Assembly (NCBI RefSeq): GCF_900110255.1
Contig: NZ_FODD01000005.1
Coordinates: 1-64,000, forward strand
Length of the DNA stretch: 64,000 bases
DNA from: Actinacidiphila rubida
GTDB taxonomy: Bacteria > Actinomycetota > Actinomycetes > Streptomycetales > Streptomycetaceae
Direction of reading: 5' to 3'
Below, in pieces: positions 43,603 through 53,203 of the stretch (the first letter of the stretch is position 1; every line of letters starts with the position of its first letter). The translations under genes were made by a program, and so were the position numbers. The notes beneath the pieces were generated by a model that saw nothing but the letters and a program-made list of their open reading frames with translations, did no database searches and was not told the DNA's origin.

Positions 43603-43865
43603 CGGGGGCCGCGCTCTCGTGACGCAACGGGTTCCGGAGGGCCGCTCGGATCGGTCCGACTCCGTTCGGAAAGGTTCAGAACGGGTGCGGAACGGTGCCG
43701 CAGCCCTCCGGAACGGTGCCGTGAAGGCCCTGATTCCGCCACTCGGGTGGCGTTGATGTGAATATCGCCGGATTCGAGGTGCGGCTCCTCGGAATCTGTG
43801 CTCGCTTCCGCATGATCGGACTAGTCGGTTCACCGGATCACGAGGAAGCGAAAGGTCGGGAAGTC

Positions 43866-44408
43866 ATGGCTGCCACCGCAACCGTCAAGACGTTCTGGGG
43901 CGCGCTGCTCAGCGTCCTTCTCAAGTGCATCGCCGCGCTGGGGTTCACCACCGCCGCCACGCGCACACGGACCACGACCGCCGCCCGGTCGGGCGAGACC
44001 GCCGGTGCCGCGTGCGGCACCACCGCCACGACCGCCGCCGTTCCCGCGGCGGGCGGAGCCGGCTCTCCAGGAGACGGCCCGACGGCGGCCGCCCACGACG
44101 AGCGCGAGGTGTGGCGCGTTCCGTCACCGCGCGCCTATGAGCCGCTGCGCGAAACCCGCGACCGCGTGCTGCCGCCCACGATGAGGCAGCGCATCACCGC
44201 CGAGGCGCACGGCGCCACCCCCGCAGGACGCAGCCTGCCGGCCGGCACGCTCCTCACGGACGACGGCTACGGCGGCCTGATGACGGTCCCCGCGACGGCC
44301 GCGAACACGGCGAGGGCCGCGAGGTCGACGGCCGGCGCGTCCGGCACCGCGGATTCCGCATCCGGCACCGCGGCCAGGACGCTGGAGACCGCCGGACTTC
44401 GCGCCTGA
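43866..44408 (+). CDS. Streptomycete-type small exported/membrane protein (DUF6344-like)
   Basis: 180 residues. TVKTFWGALLSVLLKCIAALGF is a hydrophobic N-terminal helix. The remainder is Thr/Ala-rich and disordered, with one conserved-looking core (REVWRVPSPRAYEPLRETRDRVLPPTMRQRITAEAHG). The core 'RDRxLPPTMxQRIxAEAHG' resembles DUF6344 proteins; this is recalled with moderate certainty. ATG 43866 follows AAAGGTCGGGAAG. Confidence 0.75.
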   Translation: MAATATVKTFWGALLSVLLKCIAALGFTTAATRTRTTTAARSGETAGAACGTTATTAAVPAAGGAGSPGDGPTAAAHDEREVWRVPSPRAYEPLRETRDRVLPPTMRQRITAEAHGATPAGRSLPAGTLLTDDGYGGLMTVPATAANTARAARSTAGASGTADSASGTAARTLETAGLRA

Positions 44409-44603
44409 CGCCTCGCGCCGCGCTTTCCGCGCGCGACCTCGTGAGCGCCCCACGGCGTTCCGGGACCACGGGAAGCCCTACAGGAACCGGACGCACGGGG
44501 CACATCGGACAGGCAGCACGGTCCGGACGCCCGCACCGGCTCTGGTGAGCCGCGGCCCGCACCTTTGTGCGGGGCAGGGGTGCAGTGGTGGAGGATGGGG
44601 TCC

Positions 44604-45533
44604 GTGACCTCAGCCATCGAACCCGCCGGCCCCAGCGAGTCGTCCGATCCGCACCCTGACACTCAGCACCCCGCGGCGATATCCGCCGCGGACAGCCCGA
44701 CGCCGCACGAGTCGTTCGACGGTCCCGCACCGCGGTTGATCGCCACCGACCTGGACGGCACGCTGCTGCGGGACGACAAGACCGTCTCGCCGCGCACGGT
44801 CGCCGCACTCGCCGCCGCGGAGGCGGCAGGGATAGAGGTCTTCTTCGTCACCGGACGTCCCGCCCGCTGGATGGGCGTGGTCTCCGACCACCTGGCCAGC
44901 CACGGCATGGCCATCGTCGGCAACGGCGCCGCGGTCTTCGACCTGCGCGCCGGCACACTGATCGAGGCGTTCCCGCTCCCGGAATCCGACGCACTCGCCG
45001 TCGCGCACGCACTGCGCGAGGCCGTGCCCGGAACCGCGTTCGCGGTCGAGCGCACCGCCGTCTTCCGGCGTGAGCCCGCCTACGAGGCCCCGGACCCGGA
45101 CGGCCCCGGCGCCTGCGCGCCCATCGAGACCCTCCTCGCCGAGGACCGCGACCAGCCGGTGCTGAAGATGCTGGCCAAGCACCCGACGCTGAACCCCGAC
45201 GACTTCCTCGCGACCGCCCTGGCCGTCGCCGGCCGGCAGGCCGAGATCACCCGCTCCAGCGAGACCGCGCTGCTCGAGATCAGCGGCGCCGGGGTCAGCA
45301 AGGCGACGACGCTCGCCAAGTGCTGCGCGGAGCGCGGGGTGACCGCCGCCGAGGTCGTGGCGTTCGGCGACATGCCCAACGACCTGGCCATGCTGAGCTG
45401 GGCGGGCACCTCCTACGCCGTCGCCAACGCGCACCCGCACGTGCGGGCCGCGACACGCTTCATGACGGCGTCCAACCAGGAGGACGGCGTCGCCCAGGTC
45501 ATCGAGCGGATCGTCGCCGCACGGCGGCCCTGA
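44604..45533 (+). CDS. HAD-superfamily (Cof-type) hydrolase
   Basis: 309 residues from GTG 44604, with GGAGG nine bases upstream. A Pro/Ser/His-rich tail of about 45 residues precedes HAD motif [19 protein letters not shown], motif II FFVTGRPARW, motif III Lys in GVSKATTLAKCCAERG and motif [19 protein letters not shown]. It is a paralogue of the 27450 protein, sharing motif wording almost throughout. Substrate unknown. Confidence 0.92.
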   Translation: MTSAIEPAGPSESSDPHPDTQHPAAISAADSPTPHESFDGPAPRLIATDLDGTLLRDDKTVSPRTVAALAAAEAAGIEVFFVTGRPARWMGVVSDHLASHGMAIVGNGAAVFDLRAGTLIEAFPLPESDALAVAHALREAVPGTAFAVERTAVFRREPAYEAPDPDGPGACAPIETLLAEDRDQPVLKMLAKHPTLNPDDFLATALAVAGRQAEITRSSETALLEISGAGVSKATTLAKCCAERGVTAAEVVAFGDMPNDLAMLSWAGTSYAVANAHPHVRAATRFMTASNQEDGVAQVIERIVAARRP

Positions 45534-45608
45534 CGGCGGGGCGGCGGAGACCGCCTGCCCCGTACGGCCCGCCGCCGCCCGCACGGGCACCCGCGCTGCC
45601 CCGCGTGG

Positions 45609-48600
45609 TCAGGCCGCGGCGGCCGCGGGAACTCCGAGCACCCCGCCGGCCGCGCGCTCCCGCTCCAGGGTGCGGCGGAACGGGCCGTCCGCAGCGGCCA
45701 GTTCGGCGTAACCGCCGCGCTGCACCACCCGCCCGGCGTCCAGCACGACGATCTCGTCGACGGCGCCGTCCGCCAGGCAGGCCAGGCGGTGCGTGATCAG
45801 CAGCGTCGTACGGTCCCGGGTCGCGGCCAGCAGGTCGGCGGTCAGCGCGTCGGCCGTCGGCAGGTCGAGGTGTTCGGCGGGCTCGTCCAGCACCAGCACG
45901 GGGAAGTCGGCCAGCAGGGCCCGCGCGAGGGCGAGCCGCTGCCGCATGCCCCCGGACAGCCGGGCGCCGTGCTCGCCGACGGCCAGGTCCAGGCCGACGT
46001 CCAGCCGGGCCGCGGCGAGCGCCGCCCGCAGCTCCCCGTCCCCGGCCCCGGGCCGCGCCAGCCGCAGGTTCTCCCGCACGGTGCTGTCGAAGACGTGCGC
46101 GTCCTGCGCGCACAGGCCCACCAGGCGGCGTACGTCGTCGCCCTCCAGGCCGGTGGCGTCCTGCCCGGCCAGCGTGTACACCCCGGCCTCGGTGTCCAGG
46201 AACCGCAGCAGGACGTGCGCCAGGGTGGTCTTGCCCGCGCCCGAGGCGCCCACGACCGCGACCCTGCGGCCCTCGGTGAGCGTGAGGTCCAGGTCCCGCA
46301 CGGCCGGTGCCTCCTGGCCCGGGTGACGGGCCGTCACCCCACGCAGGACCAGCGGGATGGGGGACGCGGGCGCCTGGGCGGGGGCCTGCGGTTCGTGGAC
46401 GGGCACGGGCGCGTCCAGCACCTCCCGCACCCGCTCGGCGGCCCGGCGGCTGCGCTGCCGCTGCTGGACCGCGGCCGGCATCCCGGCGACCGCCTCGAAC
46501 GCGGCCAGCGGGGTCAGCACCAGGACGGCCAGCAGCACGCCGTGCACCTGGTGCGCCGCGACGGCCCGGACGCCCACGGCGGCGCAGGCGGTCACCGTCA
46601 TGCCGGTGACCAGGGCGGTCAGCCCCGCGCCCAGAGCCGTCGCGGACGCCGACCGCGCGGCGATCCGCCGCAGCTCGCGGTCGGACCGCGCGGCCTGCTC
46701 CCGGCGGGCCGGCAGTGCGCCGGCGACGGTGAGTTCGGCGGTGCCGGTGAAGAGCGCCAGGACCCGCGCCGACAGCTCGCCGCGCACCGGGGCGGTGCGG
46801 CCTTCGGTCCTGCGGGCCACCGCGGCGGACAGGGCGGGCACCGCGATGCCCGCGATCAGCAGGCCCGCTCCGAGCAGCAGCCCCGCCGAGGGGAGCAGCC
46901 GGCCGGTGAACGCGGCGGCGAGGACCGCGGTCGTGCCCGCGGTGAGTGCGGGCAGCAGCCAGCGCAGGAACCAGTCCTGCACCGCGTCGACGTCCGCGAC
47001 GAGCCGCGAGAGCAGGTCGCCGCGGCCGGCGGCGCCGAGCCCCGCGGGCGCGAGCCGCTCGAGCCGGCCGAACACCCGCACCCGCACCTCGGCCAGGGCA
47101 CGGAAGACCGCGTCGTGCCCCACCAGGCGCTCGGCGTAGCGGAAGACGGCCCGCCCGATGCCGAACGCCCGGGTCGCGGTCACCGCCACCATCAGATAGA
47201 GCACCGGCGGCTGCTGGGCGGCCCGGCTGATCAGCCAGCCGGAGGTGCCCATCAGGCCCACGGCGCAGGCCAGCGCCAGAACGCCGAGCGCTGCCGCGGC
47301 CATCACCCGCCGCAGGAATCCGGGCGCCCGCACGAGCCCGGTGACCGTGCCGCCCGCCCATCGGGACCGGGGCGCGGTGAACCGGTCGTCGTGGCCACCC
47401 GGTGGAGCCGTGCGGCCCGCGGCCGCCGGTGCGGGGACGGTGCCGGCCGGGACGGCGGCCGGTGCGTCCGTGGCCGCCCCGGTCCCGGTGCAGGTCCCCG
47501 CCACGGCCGCGGGGCCCGCAGCAGGGGGCGCCGGGTGAGCCGGGAGAACCGCGGACACCGGAACGGACTCCGATGCCGCGGCGGCCGGGACCGCGAACGC
47601 CGTGTCGGGGAAGGCCAGTTCGTGGACGCGGTCGGCGAGCGGCAGCAGGGCCGGGCGGTGCGCGGTCATCACGACGGTGCGGCCGCGGGCCAGGTCCCGC
47701 AGGGCGGCGATCACCGACTCCTCGGTGTCGCCGTCGAGGTGGGCGGTGGGTTCGTCGAGCAGCAGCAAGGGGCGGTCGGCGAGGAACGCGCGGGCCAGCG
47801 CGATCCGCTGGCGCTGCCCCGCGGACAGTCCGGCACCGTCCTCACCGAGCAGGGTGTCCGGCGAGGCGAAGGAGGCGGCGCCGGCCGCGTCCAGCGCGGC
47901 CAGGACCTGGTCGTCGGTGGCCTCGGGACGGGCCAGCCGCACGTTGTCCGCGACGGTGCCGGCGAACAGGTGCGGGCGCTGCGGCACCCAGGCGATCTGT
48001 GCGTGCCAGGTCGCCGGGTCGATCCGCGCCAGGTCGACGCCGTCGACGAGGATGCGGCCCGCCGAGGGGATCGCGAAGCCCAGCAGAGCGCTGAGCAGCG
48101 TGGACTTGCCGACGCCGCTCGGCCCGGTCACGGCCAGCGCCTCCCCCGGCGCGACGCGCAGGGTGGTGGGCGCGAGCCGCCCGTCCTCCCGGACCTCGAC
48201 GCCGTCGACGGTGAGGACGGCGGTGCGCAGGTCCGGCGCGGTCTCACGGCCGGGCGCGCGGACGGGCTCGGCCTCCAGCACCGCGAAGACCTCCTCCGCG
48301 GCCGCCAGTCCCTCGGCCGCCGCGTGGTACTGCGCGCCGACCTGCCGCAGCGGCAGGTACGCCTCGGGGGCGAGCACCAGCACCAGCAGTCCGGTGCGCA
48401 GGTCCAGCTCCCCGTGCACGAGTCGCATGCCGATGCCGACCGCGACCAGGGCGACGGAGATCGTGGCCAGCAGTTCCAGCACGAAGGACGACAGGAAGGC
48501 GATCCGCAGCGTCCGCAGCGTCGCCCGCCGGTAGTCGCCGGTGATGGCCCGGATGTTCTCGGCCTGGACCTTGGCCCGGCCGAAGACCTTCAGGGTCGGC

Positions 48601-49220
48601 AGTCCGGCCACGACGTCGAGGAAGTGCCCGGACAGCCGGGCCAGCAGGCGCCACTGGCGGTCCATCCGCTCCCGGGTGGCCCAGCCGACCAGCACCATGA
48701 ACAGCGGGATGAGCGGCAGGGTGACGACGATGGTCAGTGCCGACACCCAGTCCGCGGTGGCGATCCTGGCCAGGACCACCGCCGGGACCACCACGGCCAG
48801 CCCCAACTGGGGCAGGTACCGGGCGAAGTAGTCGTCGAGGGCGTCGATGCCGCGGGTGGCGAGCGTGGTGAGCTCACCGCTGCGCCGGCCGGTCAGCCAG
48901 CCCGGGCCGAGGGAAGTGGCGCGCTCCAGCAGGCTCCGGCGCAGCTCCGACTTCACCGCGGCGCCGGCGCGGTGCGCGCTCAGTTCGGTCAGCCAGGCCA
49001 CCAGTGCGCGGCCGGCCGCCACCGCGGCCAGCCACAGCAGGTCGCCGCGCAGCGCGCCGACGCCCTGACCGTGCTGGAAGCCGCCGACCACCACATCGGC
49101 GATGAGCGTGGCCTGGGCCACCAGCAGTCCGGCCCCGACCGCTCCGAGCAGCACCGATCCGCCGAGGAAGACGCCGGTCGTGCGGGCGTGGCGGACCAGT
49201 CGCGGGTCGACAGGTTTCAC
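45609..49220 (-). CDS. cydDC: CydDC fused ABC exporter for cytochrome bd assembly
   Basis: 1,203 residues, about twice a normal half-transporter: CydD-like N half and CydC-like C half, each with a six-helix domain and an ATPase. Walker A motifs are GPSGVGKSTLL (about 366) and GASGAGKTTLA (about 990); signatures are LSAGQRQRIALA and LSGGMRQRLALA; Walker B are LLLLDEPTAHLD and LVLDEPAEHLD. GTG 49220 is preferred because AAAGGGG lies nine bases upstream; ATG 49229 and 49244 are alternatives. It exports thiol reductants/haem needed for bd oxidase maturation. An Ala/Pro-rich linker (about 545-620) joins the halves. The start codon lies within a parS-like site. Confidence 0.93.
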   Translation of the reverse strand: MKPVDPRLVRHARTTGVFLGGSVLLGAVGAGLLVAQATLIADVVVGGFQHGQGVGALRGDLLWLAAVAAGRALVAWLTELSAHRAGAAVKSELRRSLLERATSLGPGWLTGRRSGELTTLATRGIDALDDYFARYLPQLGLAVVVPAVVLARIATADWVSALTIVVTLPLIPLFMVLVGWATRERMDRQWRLLARLSGHFLDVVAGLPTLKVFGRAKVQAENIRAITGDYRRATLRTLRIAFLSSFVLELLATISVALVAVGIGMRLVHGELDLRTGLLVLVLAPEAYLPLRQVGAQYHAAAEGLAAAEEVFAVLEAEPVRAPGRETAPDLRTAVLTVDGVEVREDGRLAPTTLRVAPGEALAVTGPSGVGKSTLLSALLGFAIPSAGRILVDGVDLARIDPATWHAQIAWVPQRPHLFAGTVADNVRLARPEATDDQVLAALDAAGAASFASPDTLLGEDGAGLSAGQRQRIALARAFLADRPLLLLDEPTAHLDGDTEESVIAALRDLARGRTVVMTAHRPALLPLADRVHELAFPDTAFAVPAAAASESVPVSAVLPAHPAPPAAGPAAVAGTCTGTGAATDAPAAVPAGTVPAPAAAGRTAPPGGHDDRFTAPRSRWAGGTVTGLVRAPGFLRRVMAAAALGVLALACAVGLMGTSGWLISRAAQQPPVLYLMVAVTATRAFGIGRAVFRYAERLVGHDAVFRALAEVRVRVFGRLERLAPAGLGAAGRGDLLSRLVADVDAVQDWFLRWLLPALTAGTTAVLAAAFTGRLLPSAGLLLGAGLLIAGIAVPALSAAVARRTEGRTAPVRGELSARVLALFTGTAELTVAGALPARREQAARSDRELRRIAARSASATALGAGLTALVTGMTVTACAAVGVRAVAAHQVHGVLLAVLVLTPLAAFEAVAGMPAAVQQRQRSRRAAERVREVLDAPVPVHEPQAPAQAPASPIPLVLRGVTARHPGQEAPAVRDLDLTLTEGRRVAVVGASGAGKTTLAHVLLRFLDTEAGVYTLAGQDATGLEGDDVRRLVGLCAQDAHVFDSTVRENLRLARPGAGDGELRAALAAARLDVGLDLAVGEHGARLSGGMRQRLALARALLADFPVLVLDEPAEHLDLPTADALTADLLAATRDRTTLLITHRLACLADGAVDEIVVLDAGRVVQRGGYAELAAADGPFRRTLERERAAGGVLGVPAAAAA

Positions 49221-49227
49221 GTGGAAC
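49214..49227. promoter_or_regulatory. parS-like site spanning the cydDC start codon
   Basis: GTTTCACGTGGAAC, a one-mismatch parS. Its central CACGTG contains the GTG start of cydDC on the minus strand. Confidence 0.75.
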
Positions 49228-49251
49228 ATCCCCTTTCGCCGCATTCCGCAT

Positions 49252-49265
49252 GTTCCACGTGAAAC
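49252..49265. promoter_or_regulatory. parS-like site upstream of cydDC
   Basis: GTTCCACGTGAAAC, inside the near-palindrome TGTTCCACGTGAAACA, with its start 38 bases from that of the first site. Confidence 0.8.
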
Positions 49266-49279
49266 ATGCGGCCCCAGCA

Positions 49280-49306
49280 GGGGTGCCGCGGTGTCCCGGG
49301 CACCCC
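49280..49306 (-). terminator. Hairpin between cydB and cydDC
   Basis: GGGGTGCC pairs with GGCACCCC with an 11-nt loop, 15 bases past the cydB stop on the minus strand. It may attenuate read-through into cydDC. Confidence 0.45.
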
Positions 49307-49320
49307 CGTGCCGCGCACGG

Positions 49321-50325
49321 TCAGTGCGCGCCTTCCGCGATGTGCTGCGTGCCGATCCGCTTGCGGAACACCCAGTAGGTCCAGCCCTGGTAGAGCAGCA
49401 CCAGCGGTGTCGCGATCCCCGCGCACCAGGTCATGATCCGCAGCGTGTACGGGGTGGCCGAGGCGTTGCCGACGGTCAGGGACCAGTCGCCGCTGAGAGT
49501 GGACGGCATCACGTCCGGGAACAGCGAGAGGAACAGCATGGCCACGGTGGCCGCGATCGTGACGCCGGAGCAGGCGAACGCCCAGCCCTCCCGGCCGGCC
49601 AGGTTCGCGCCGATCGCCGCCACCAGTGCGGCCACGGCCACGACCAGCGCCAGCAGGCTCCAGCCGTCACCGGTGTGCACCTGGGTCCAGATCAAGAAGG
49701 CCGCGGCAGCCGCGGCCGCGACCAGCCCGACCCGGGTGGCCATCGCCCGCGCCCGCTCCCGGATCGGCCCGACCGTCTTCAGCGACACGAAGACCGCGCC
49801 GTGGAAGGTGAACAGGGTCAGCGTCACCAGGCCGCCGAGCAGGGCGTAGCCGTTGAACAGGTCCCAGAACCCGCCCACGTAGTTCTTGGTCGCGTCGATC
49901 TTCACGCCGTGGACGATGTTGGCGAACGCCACGCCCCACAGCACCGCCGGCACCAGCGAGGTCCAGAACAGCGCGTGCTCCCAGTTGCGCTGCCAGCGTT
50001 CGTCGGGCCGCTTGGCGCGGTACTCGAAGCCCACACCGCGCACGATGAGGCAGACCAGGATGATCAGCAGGGGGATGTAGAAGCCGGAGAACAGGGTGGC
50101 GTACCAATCGGGGAAGGCCGCGAACGTCGCGCCACCCGCGGTGAGCAGCCACACCTCGTTGCCGTCCCAGACCGGGCCGATCGTGTTGATCAGCAGGCGG
50201 CGCTCGGTGCGGTCGCGGGCCAGCAGCCCGGTGAGGATGCCGACCCCGAAGTCGAAGCCCTCCAGGAAGAAGTAGCCGGTCCACAGGACCGCTATGAGGA
50301 CGAACCAGACGTCGTGCAGGTGCAT
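49321..50325 (-). CDS. cydB: Cytochrome bd ubiquinol/menaquinol oxidase subunit II
   Basis: 334 residues, about eight hydrophobic helices. MHLHDVWFVLIAVLWTGYFFLEGFDFGVG, DGNEVWLLTAGGATFAAFP and LTLFTFHGAVFVSLKT are characteristic of CydB. Starts 18 bases after cydA. Partner of CydA in the high-affinity oxidase that reduces O2 to water without pumping protons. Confidence 0.96.
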   Translation of the reverse strand: MHLHDVWFVLIAVLWTGYFFLEGFDFGVGILTGLLARDRTERRLLINTIGPVWDGNEVWLLTAGGATFAAFPDWYATLFSGFYIPLLIILVCLIVRGVGFEYRAKRPDERWQRNWEHALFWTSLVPAVLWGVAFANIVHGVKIDATKNYVGGFWDLFNGYALLGGLVTLTLFTFHGAVFVSLKTVGPIRERARAMATRVGLVAAAAAAAFLIWTQVHTGDGWSLLALVVAVAALVAAIGANLAGREGWAFACSGVTIAATVAMLFLSLFPDVMPSTLSGDWSLTVGNASATPYTLRIMTWCAGIATPLVLLYQGWTYWVFRKRIGTQHIAEGAH

Positions 50326-50343
50326 GTCGCGCTCCTCAGCTGC

Positions 50344-51861
50344 TCAGTACGAGAAGGCCATCGGCCGGTCGGCGTGGTCCCCGTCGGAGTCGTCGCCGCC
50401 GATCCGGGTGGGGGAGCGGCGGTCGTCGTCGGTCAGCTCGGGCGGCCCGGCCTTGACGTACTTGGCCAGCAGTCGCACCTCGATCACGGCGAGCACCGCG
50501 TACAGGAGCGTGAAGACGATCAGGGAGGCGAGCACCGTGCCGGCCGAGACGCCGGGGGAGACCGCGTCCCGGGTGCGCAGCACGCCGTAGACCACCCAGG
50601 GCTGGCGGCCGGTCTCGGTGAAGATCCAGCCCCAGGAGTTGGCGAGCAGCGGGAAGACCATCGTCAGCAGCGCGATCCGCCAGTACCAGCGGGACAGACC
50701 CTCGTTGATCCGGATCCCCCGGGTGAGCATGAGGTGCGGGACCTCGTCCTCGCCCGTCCGGTGCTCCGGGGCCAGCCAGAACCTTCTGCGGGTCAGCCAC
50801 AGTCCGGCGGCGCCGACCCCGATGGAGACCACGCCGAAGCCGATCATCCAGCGGAAGCCCCAGTAGGCGACGGGGATGTTGGGCCGGTAGTCGCCGGGCC
50901 CGTACTTCTGCTGCTCGGCCTTGTTCACGTCGTTGATACCGCCGACGTAGGAGGTGAAGTCGTCGGTGGCCAGGAACGACAGCAGGTTGGGGACCTCGAC
51001 GGCGACCTCGTTGTGGCCCTTGTTGACGTTGCCGACGGCGAAGATCGAGAAGGGCGCGCCCTTCTGGCCGTCCCACAGGGCTTCGGCCGCGGCCATCTTC
51101 ATCGGCTGCTGCTTGAACATGACCTTGCCGAGGGTGTCGCCGCTGATGGCGACGAGCGCCCCCGCCACCACCGCGACGACCAGCGCCATCCGCAGCGAGG
51201 ACCGCATCACGGCGATGTGCCGCTTGCGCGCCAGGTGGTAGGCGCAGATGCCGATCATGAAGGCGGCGCCGGTGAGGAAGGCGGCCGACAGGGTGTGGAA
51301 GAACTGGGCGAGCGCGGTGTTCTGAGTGAGCACGGCCCAGAAGTCGGTGAGCTCGGCACGCTTGGTCACCGGGTTGTAGCGGTACCCGACGGGGTGCTGC
51401 ATCCAGGAGTTGGCCGCGAGGATGAAGTACGCGGAGAGGATGGTCCCGATCGACACCATCCAGATGCAGGCCAGGTGGATCTTCTTCGGCAGCTTGTCCC
51501 AGCCGAAGATCCACAGGCCGATGAAGGTCGACTCGAAGAAGAACGCGATGAGGGCCTCGAACGCCAGCGGGGCGCCGAAGATGTCACCGACGAAACGCGA
51601 GTAGTCCGACCAGTTCATGCCGAACTGGAACTCCTGGACGATGCCGGTGACGACGCCCATGGCGATGTTGATCAGGAACAGCTTGCCCCAGAACTTGGTC
51701 GCCTGGAGGTACGTGTCCTTGCCGGTCCGCACCCAGGCGGTCTGCAGCGCCGCGGTCAACGCGGACAGCGAGATCGTCAGCGGGACGAAGAGGAAGTGGT
51801 AGACGGTCGTGATGCCGAACTGCCAGCGGGCGATGTCGAGCGATCCCAGCGCGATCTGCAC
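50344..51861 (-). CDS. cydA: Cytochrome bd oxidase subunit I
   Basis: 505 residues, GTG start with AAGGAGGCG upstream. Haem-ligand His residues are in TTVYHFLFVPL and AQFFHTLSAAF. GMNWSDYSRFVGDIFGAPLAFEAL and FFFESTFIGLWIFGWDKLP are signature CydA segments. The quinol-binding region precedes GFRWMIGFGVVSIG. Upstream lies a Rex-type operator. The C-terminal tail is Asp/Arg-rich and hydrophilic. Confidence 0.97.
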   Translation of the reverse strand: MQIALGSLDIARWQFGITTVYHFLFVPLTISLSALTAALQTAWVRTGKDTYLQATKFWGKLFLINIAMGVVTGIVQEFQFGMNWSDYSRFVGDIFGAPLAFEALIAFFFESTFIGLWIFGWDKLPKKIHLACIWMVSIGTILSAYFILAANSWMQHPVGYRYNPVTKRAELTDFWAVLTQNTALAQFFHTLSAAFLTGAAFMIGICAYHLARKRHIAVMRSSLRMALVVAVVAGALVAISGDTLGKVMFKQQPMKMAAAEALWDGQKGAPFSIFAVGNVNKGHNEVAVEVPNLLSFLATDDFTSYVGGINDVNKAEQQKYGPGDYRPNIPVAYWGFRWMIGFGVVSIGVGAAGLWLTRRRFWLAPEHRTGEDEVPHLMLTRGIRINEGLSRWYWRIALLTMVFPLLANSWGWIFTETGRQPWVVYGVLRTRDAVSPGVSAGTVLASLIVFTLLYAVLAVIEVRLLAKYVKAGPPELTDDDRRSPTRIGGDDSDGDHADRPMAFSY

Positions 51862-51944
51862 GGTTCGCCTCCTTTTCCGCTACGGCGAGTGGTTCGCCCT
51901 TGCTCACCTGACAAGACGTGACGTATGGGTACGACACGTTCGCT

Positions 51945-51966
51945 TGTGAACGTGAATACATTCACA
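51945..51966 (-). promoter_or_regulatory. Rex-type operator upstream of cydA
   Basis: CGTGAATACATTCACA (51951-51966) matches the Rex core TGTGAA-N4-TTCACA in all but the first base. An extra half-site TGTGAA sits at 51945. It lies 84-105 bases before the cydA start. Rex control of cyd genes by NADH/NAD+ is established in S. coelicolor. Confidence 0.75.
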
Positions 51967-51986
51967 AAGTAGTATCGCCTACAGCA

Positions 51987-52026
51987 CTGAGCCCCCTGAC
52001 ACCGGGGGGTGGGTCAGGGGGCTCAG
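51987..52026 (-). terminator. hisC terminator hairpin
   Basis: CTGAGCCCCCTGAC and GTCAGGGGGCTCAG form a perfect 14-bp stem between the hisC stop (52118) and the cydA operator. Confidence 0.75.
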
Positions 52027-52117
52027 TGGCGGAAACCGCCGCAAATCCAGGGTTCTCAGGGGCCGGGGGAGCCGGCCGGCGGCACCGTCCGCGCGGGCGG
52101 GACGCCGACCGGACCCG

Positions 52118-53203
52118 TCACAGCTCCTTGCGGAACGCCTCCGCGGTCCGCAGCAGTATCGCGTTCGCCTCGGCCTCGGCGACGGTGATCCGCACGCCCT
52201 CGCCGGCGAACGGCCGGACCGTCACGCCGGCCTTCTCGCACGCCGCGGCGAAGTCCGCGGTGCGCTCCCCCAGCCGCAGCCACACGAAATTCGCCTGCGT
52301 CTCCGGCACCGTCCAGCCCTGGCCCTCCAGCGCCTCGACGACCCGGGTGCGCTCGGTCACCAGCCCGGCCACGCGCTCCAGCAGCGCGGCCTCGGCCCGC
52401 AGGCTGGCCACCGCCGCGTCCTGCGCGAGCTGGCTCACCCCGAACGGCACCGCGGTCTTGCGCAGCGCCTCGGCGACCGGGTCGTGCGCGATCGCGAACC
52501 CGACCCGCAGCCCCGCCAGGCCGTACGCCTTGGAGAAGGTGCGCAGCACCGCCACGTTCGGGCGCTCGCGGTACAGGTCGATGCCGTCGGGCACCTCGGC
52601 GTCGGTGATGAACTCCCGGTACGCCTCGTCCAGCACCACCAGGACGTCGGACGGCACCCGGTCCAGGAACCGCTCGAGCTCGGCCCGCCGCACCACGGTC
52701 CCGGTCGGGTTGTTGGGGTTGCAGACGAAGATCAGCCGGGTCCGCTCGGTGATCGCGTCGGCCATCGCGTCCAGGTCGTGCCGCTCGTCGGCGTCCAGCG
52801 GCACCTGCACGGGCGTCGCCCCGCTGATCCGGGTGATGATCGGATACGCCTCGAAGGACCGCCAGGCGTAGACCACCTCGTCGCCCGGGCCGGACGTGAC
52901 CTGGATCAGCTGCTGGGCCACGCCCACCGAACCGGTGCCGGTCGCCACGTGGGAGGCGGGCACGCCGAAGCGCTCCGCGAGCTCCGTGGTGAGCGCGGCA
53001 CAGGCCAGGTCCGGGTACCGGTTGAAGGAGCCCGCGGCGGCGGTGGCCGCCTCCAGGACACCGGGCAGCGGAGGATAAGGGTTCTCGTTCGAGGACAGCT
53101 TGAAGGCGGGGCCCGAGGCGCCGCCCTCCTCCGTGGCCGGGGGTCGCCCGGGCTTGTACGTCGGGATGCCGTCCAGGCACGCGCGCAGCTTGGGGGTGCT
53201 CAT
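52118..53203 (-). CDS. hisC: Histidinol-phosphate aminotransferase
   Basis: 361 residues of the fold-type I PLP aminotransferase family. [16 protein letters not shown] at the N terminus, [21 protein letters not shown] and the PLP-Lys in [18 protein letters not shown] are the HisC pattern. It converts imidazole-acetol phosphate to histidinol phosphate and may accept aromatic keto acids. Separate from other his genes here; divergent from the LacI gene. Confidence 0.93.
   Translation of the reverse strand: MSTPKLRACLDGIPTYKPGRPPATEEGGASGPAFKLSSNENPYPPLPGVLEAATAAAGSFNRYPDLACAALTTELAERFGVPASHVATGTGSVGVAQQLIQVTSGPGDEVVYAWRSFEAYPIITRISGATPVQVPLDADERHDLDAMADAITERTRLIFVCNPNNPTGTVVRRAELERFLDRVPSDVLVVLDEAYREFITDAEVPDGIDLYRERPNVAVLRTFSKAYGLAGLRVGFAIAHDPVAEALRKTAVPFGVSQLAQDAAVASLRAEAALLERVAGLVTERTRVVEALEGQGWTVPETQANFVWLRLGERTADFAAACEKAGVTVRPFAGEGVRITVAEAEANAILLRTAEAFRKEL

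Noticed and set aside
27450-45533. The two HAD hydrolases as a recent duplication
   Set aside because: They share motifs and fold but differ through the cap and N terminus, and their nucleotide sequences are not close. They look like ancient paralogues.
45789-49262. 1,157-codon plus-strand ORF opposite cydDC
   Set aside because: Gln/Arg/Gly-rich shadow without recognisable motifs; cydDC has both sets of ABC motifs.
49102-51921. 939-codon plus-strand ORF opposite cydB and cydA
   Set aside because: Antisense shadow; the minus strand carries clear CydA and CydB sequences.
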